The position numbers and the translations under genes were made by a program. DNA of 64,000 nucleotides from Channallabes apus (lineage: Eukaryota; Chordata; Actinopteri; Siluriformes; Clariidae): NCBI GenBank assembly GCA_030522415.1, contig CM060124.1, positions 29,050,954-29,114,953 on the forward strand, in the 5' to 3' direction. Shown here in pieces: positions 63,206-64,000 of the stretch (its first letter is position 1; every line of letters starts with the position of its first letter). Under the pieces are notes generated by a model. That model was not told the origin of the DNA, made no database searches, and was given only the letters and a program-made list of their open reading frames with translations.

Positions 63206-64000
63206 GCCAATAAAACTGCATGGTCGAGTGCACTACTTATTTGTATGCTATAAACTGTAAAAAGATTAAAGCTTCATTTAGCTCCTCTGGCTCTCCCGGC
63301 TGAGAGACAGCCTCATCACACTACAACTGGCATAAAGAGACAAACTACACATTACCCTGTCATCTGCGTACAAGCAGACACTTCCTGTGATCTGTCTTAC
63401 ACACACACACACACACACAGGCATCTGCAGATAAATACACACTTGTTCACACTAATACACACTAATACACTAATAAGACGGTGCCGAGCTCAGCGCCGGC
63501 GCTGGAGTCAATAACCTCTTTATTCCACACTCGTCACTCTGACAGCTGACTGCGAGACACGCGTTTCCAGTCTCAGTGGGGTTAGAGCCCTGTGTGAGTG
63601 TGTCTCTCTTAAAGTAACATCTGAAATTATGCAATTATGCCAAACCGCTGGCTATAAATCCCTCCAGCCTAAAACCAAACAAAACGAAAACATTTTTTTA
63701 AGAATTTTCATTAGTATTGAGTTTTGCCAATAAAGATAAAACACACACAAAACACATAAGGGATTATTAAGGGATGAATAAATGAGTATGTAAGTAAATA
63801 AATGAAAAATATTTAAAGTAAACAAAACAATTAAATAAATTATTCAGCACCAATTAAATGTCACTTTCTATGAATGAAAAGGAAAGAAAAAGCCGACGTC
63901 ACAAAAATAAAAAAAGATCATTCATTAATGAAATTAAAGAACATCAGATAAAACAAGACAATTAAGTTAATACCAGGTAAATATAATGGGTAAACAAACA
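63074..64000 (-). other. erbb4 intron, upstream of first exon in window
   Basis: Contains a (TCAA)n run near 63157-63205 and (AC)n runs; no upstream erbb4 exon recognised, so the next one lies beyond the window. Confidence 0.6.

Noticed and set aside
63074..64000. Another erbb4 exon upstream
   Set aside because: No domain III/IV sequence with splice sites found here.

Overview
The window is vertebrate DNA from a ray-finned (teleost) fish. The evidence is compact ERBB-family exon structure, tRNA-derived fish-type SINEs, many Tc1/mariner copies, L2 and Rex1-like LINE pieces, and abundant (CA)n/(TA)n microsatellites. The SINE families (a DANA/Mermaid-like one and a tRNA-Gly-headed one with a related tail) would suit an otophysan such as a catfish, but that is a guess.

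Layout: positions 1-51.9 kb are a gene-poor flank built almost entirely of mobile-element remains, simple repeats and unannotatable sequence. Highlights are two solo LTRs with matching 4-bp target duplications (1913-2652, 26950-27652), a complete Tc1-type transposon with an uninterrupted 340-residue transposase and Sleeping Beauty-like IR/DR ends (11874-13492), at least seven other degraded Tc1-like copies, a hAT-like non-autonomous element with an 8-bp duplication (33481-34534), LINE fragments (10.5-11.7 kb, 35.7-36.3 kb), a large palindrome (9661-10210), and SINEs. A small hypothetical gene with an NRF-1-type promoter motif may lie at 47.6-48.2 kb.

Positions 51925-63073 on the minus strand hold the last 15 coding exons seen of an ERBB4 receptor gene (erbb4): extracellular domain IV, juxtamembrane exon, transmembrane helix, whole kinase domain, C-terminal tail ending in NTVV. 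Upstream exons lie beyond position 64000. The exons join in frame without stop codons (899 residues in the window).

The most striking result is that this ERBB4 appears to be a pseudokinase. The catalytic HRD aspartate is Asn, the DFG aspartate is Glu, and the alpha-C helix glutamate is Met, while the glycine loop, beta-3 lysine and gatekeeper are retained. It also shows only a JM-b-type juxtamembrane exon, no recognisable CYT-1 exon, a shortened post-kinase exon, and a CG instead of AG at one kinase-exon acceptor. Together these suggest an ERBB3-like, catalytically impaired ERBB4 paralogue, or a copy beginning to decay.
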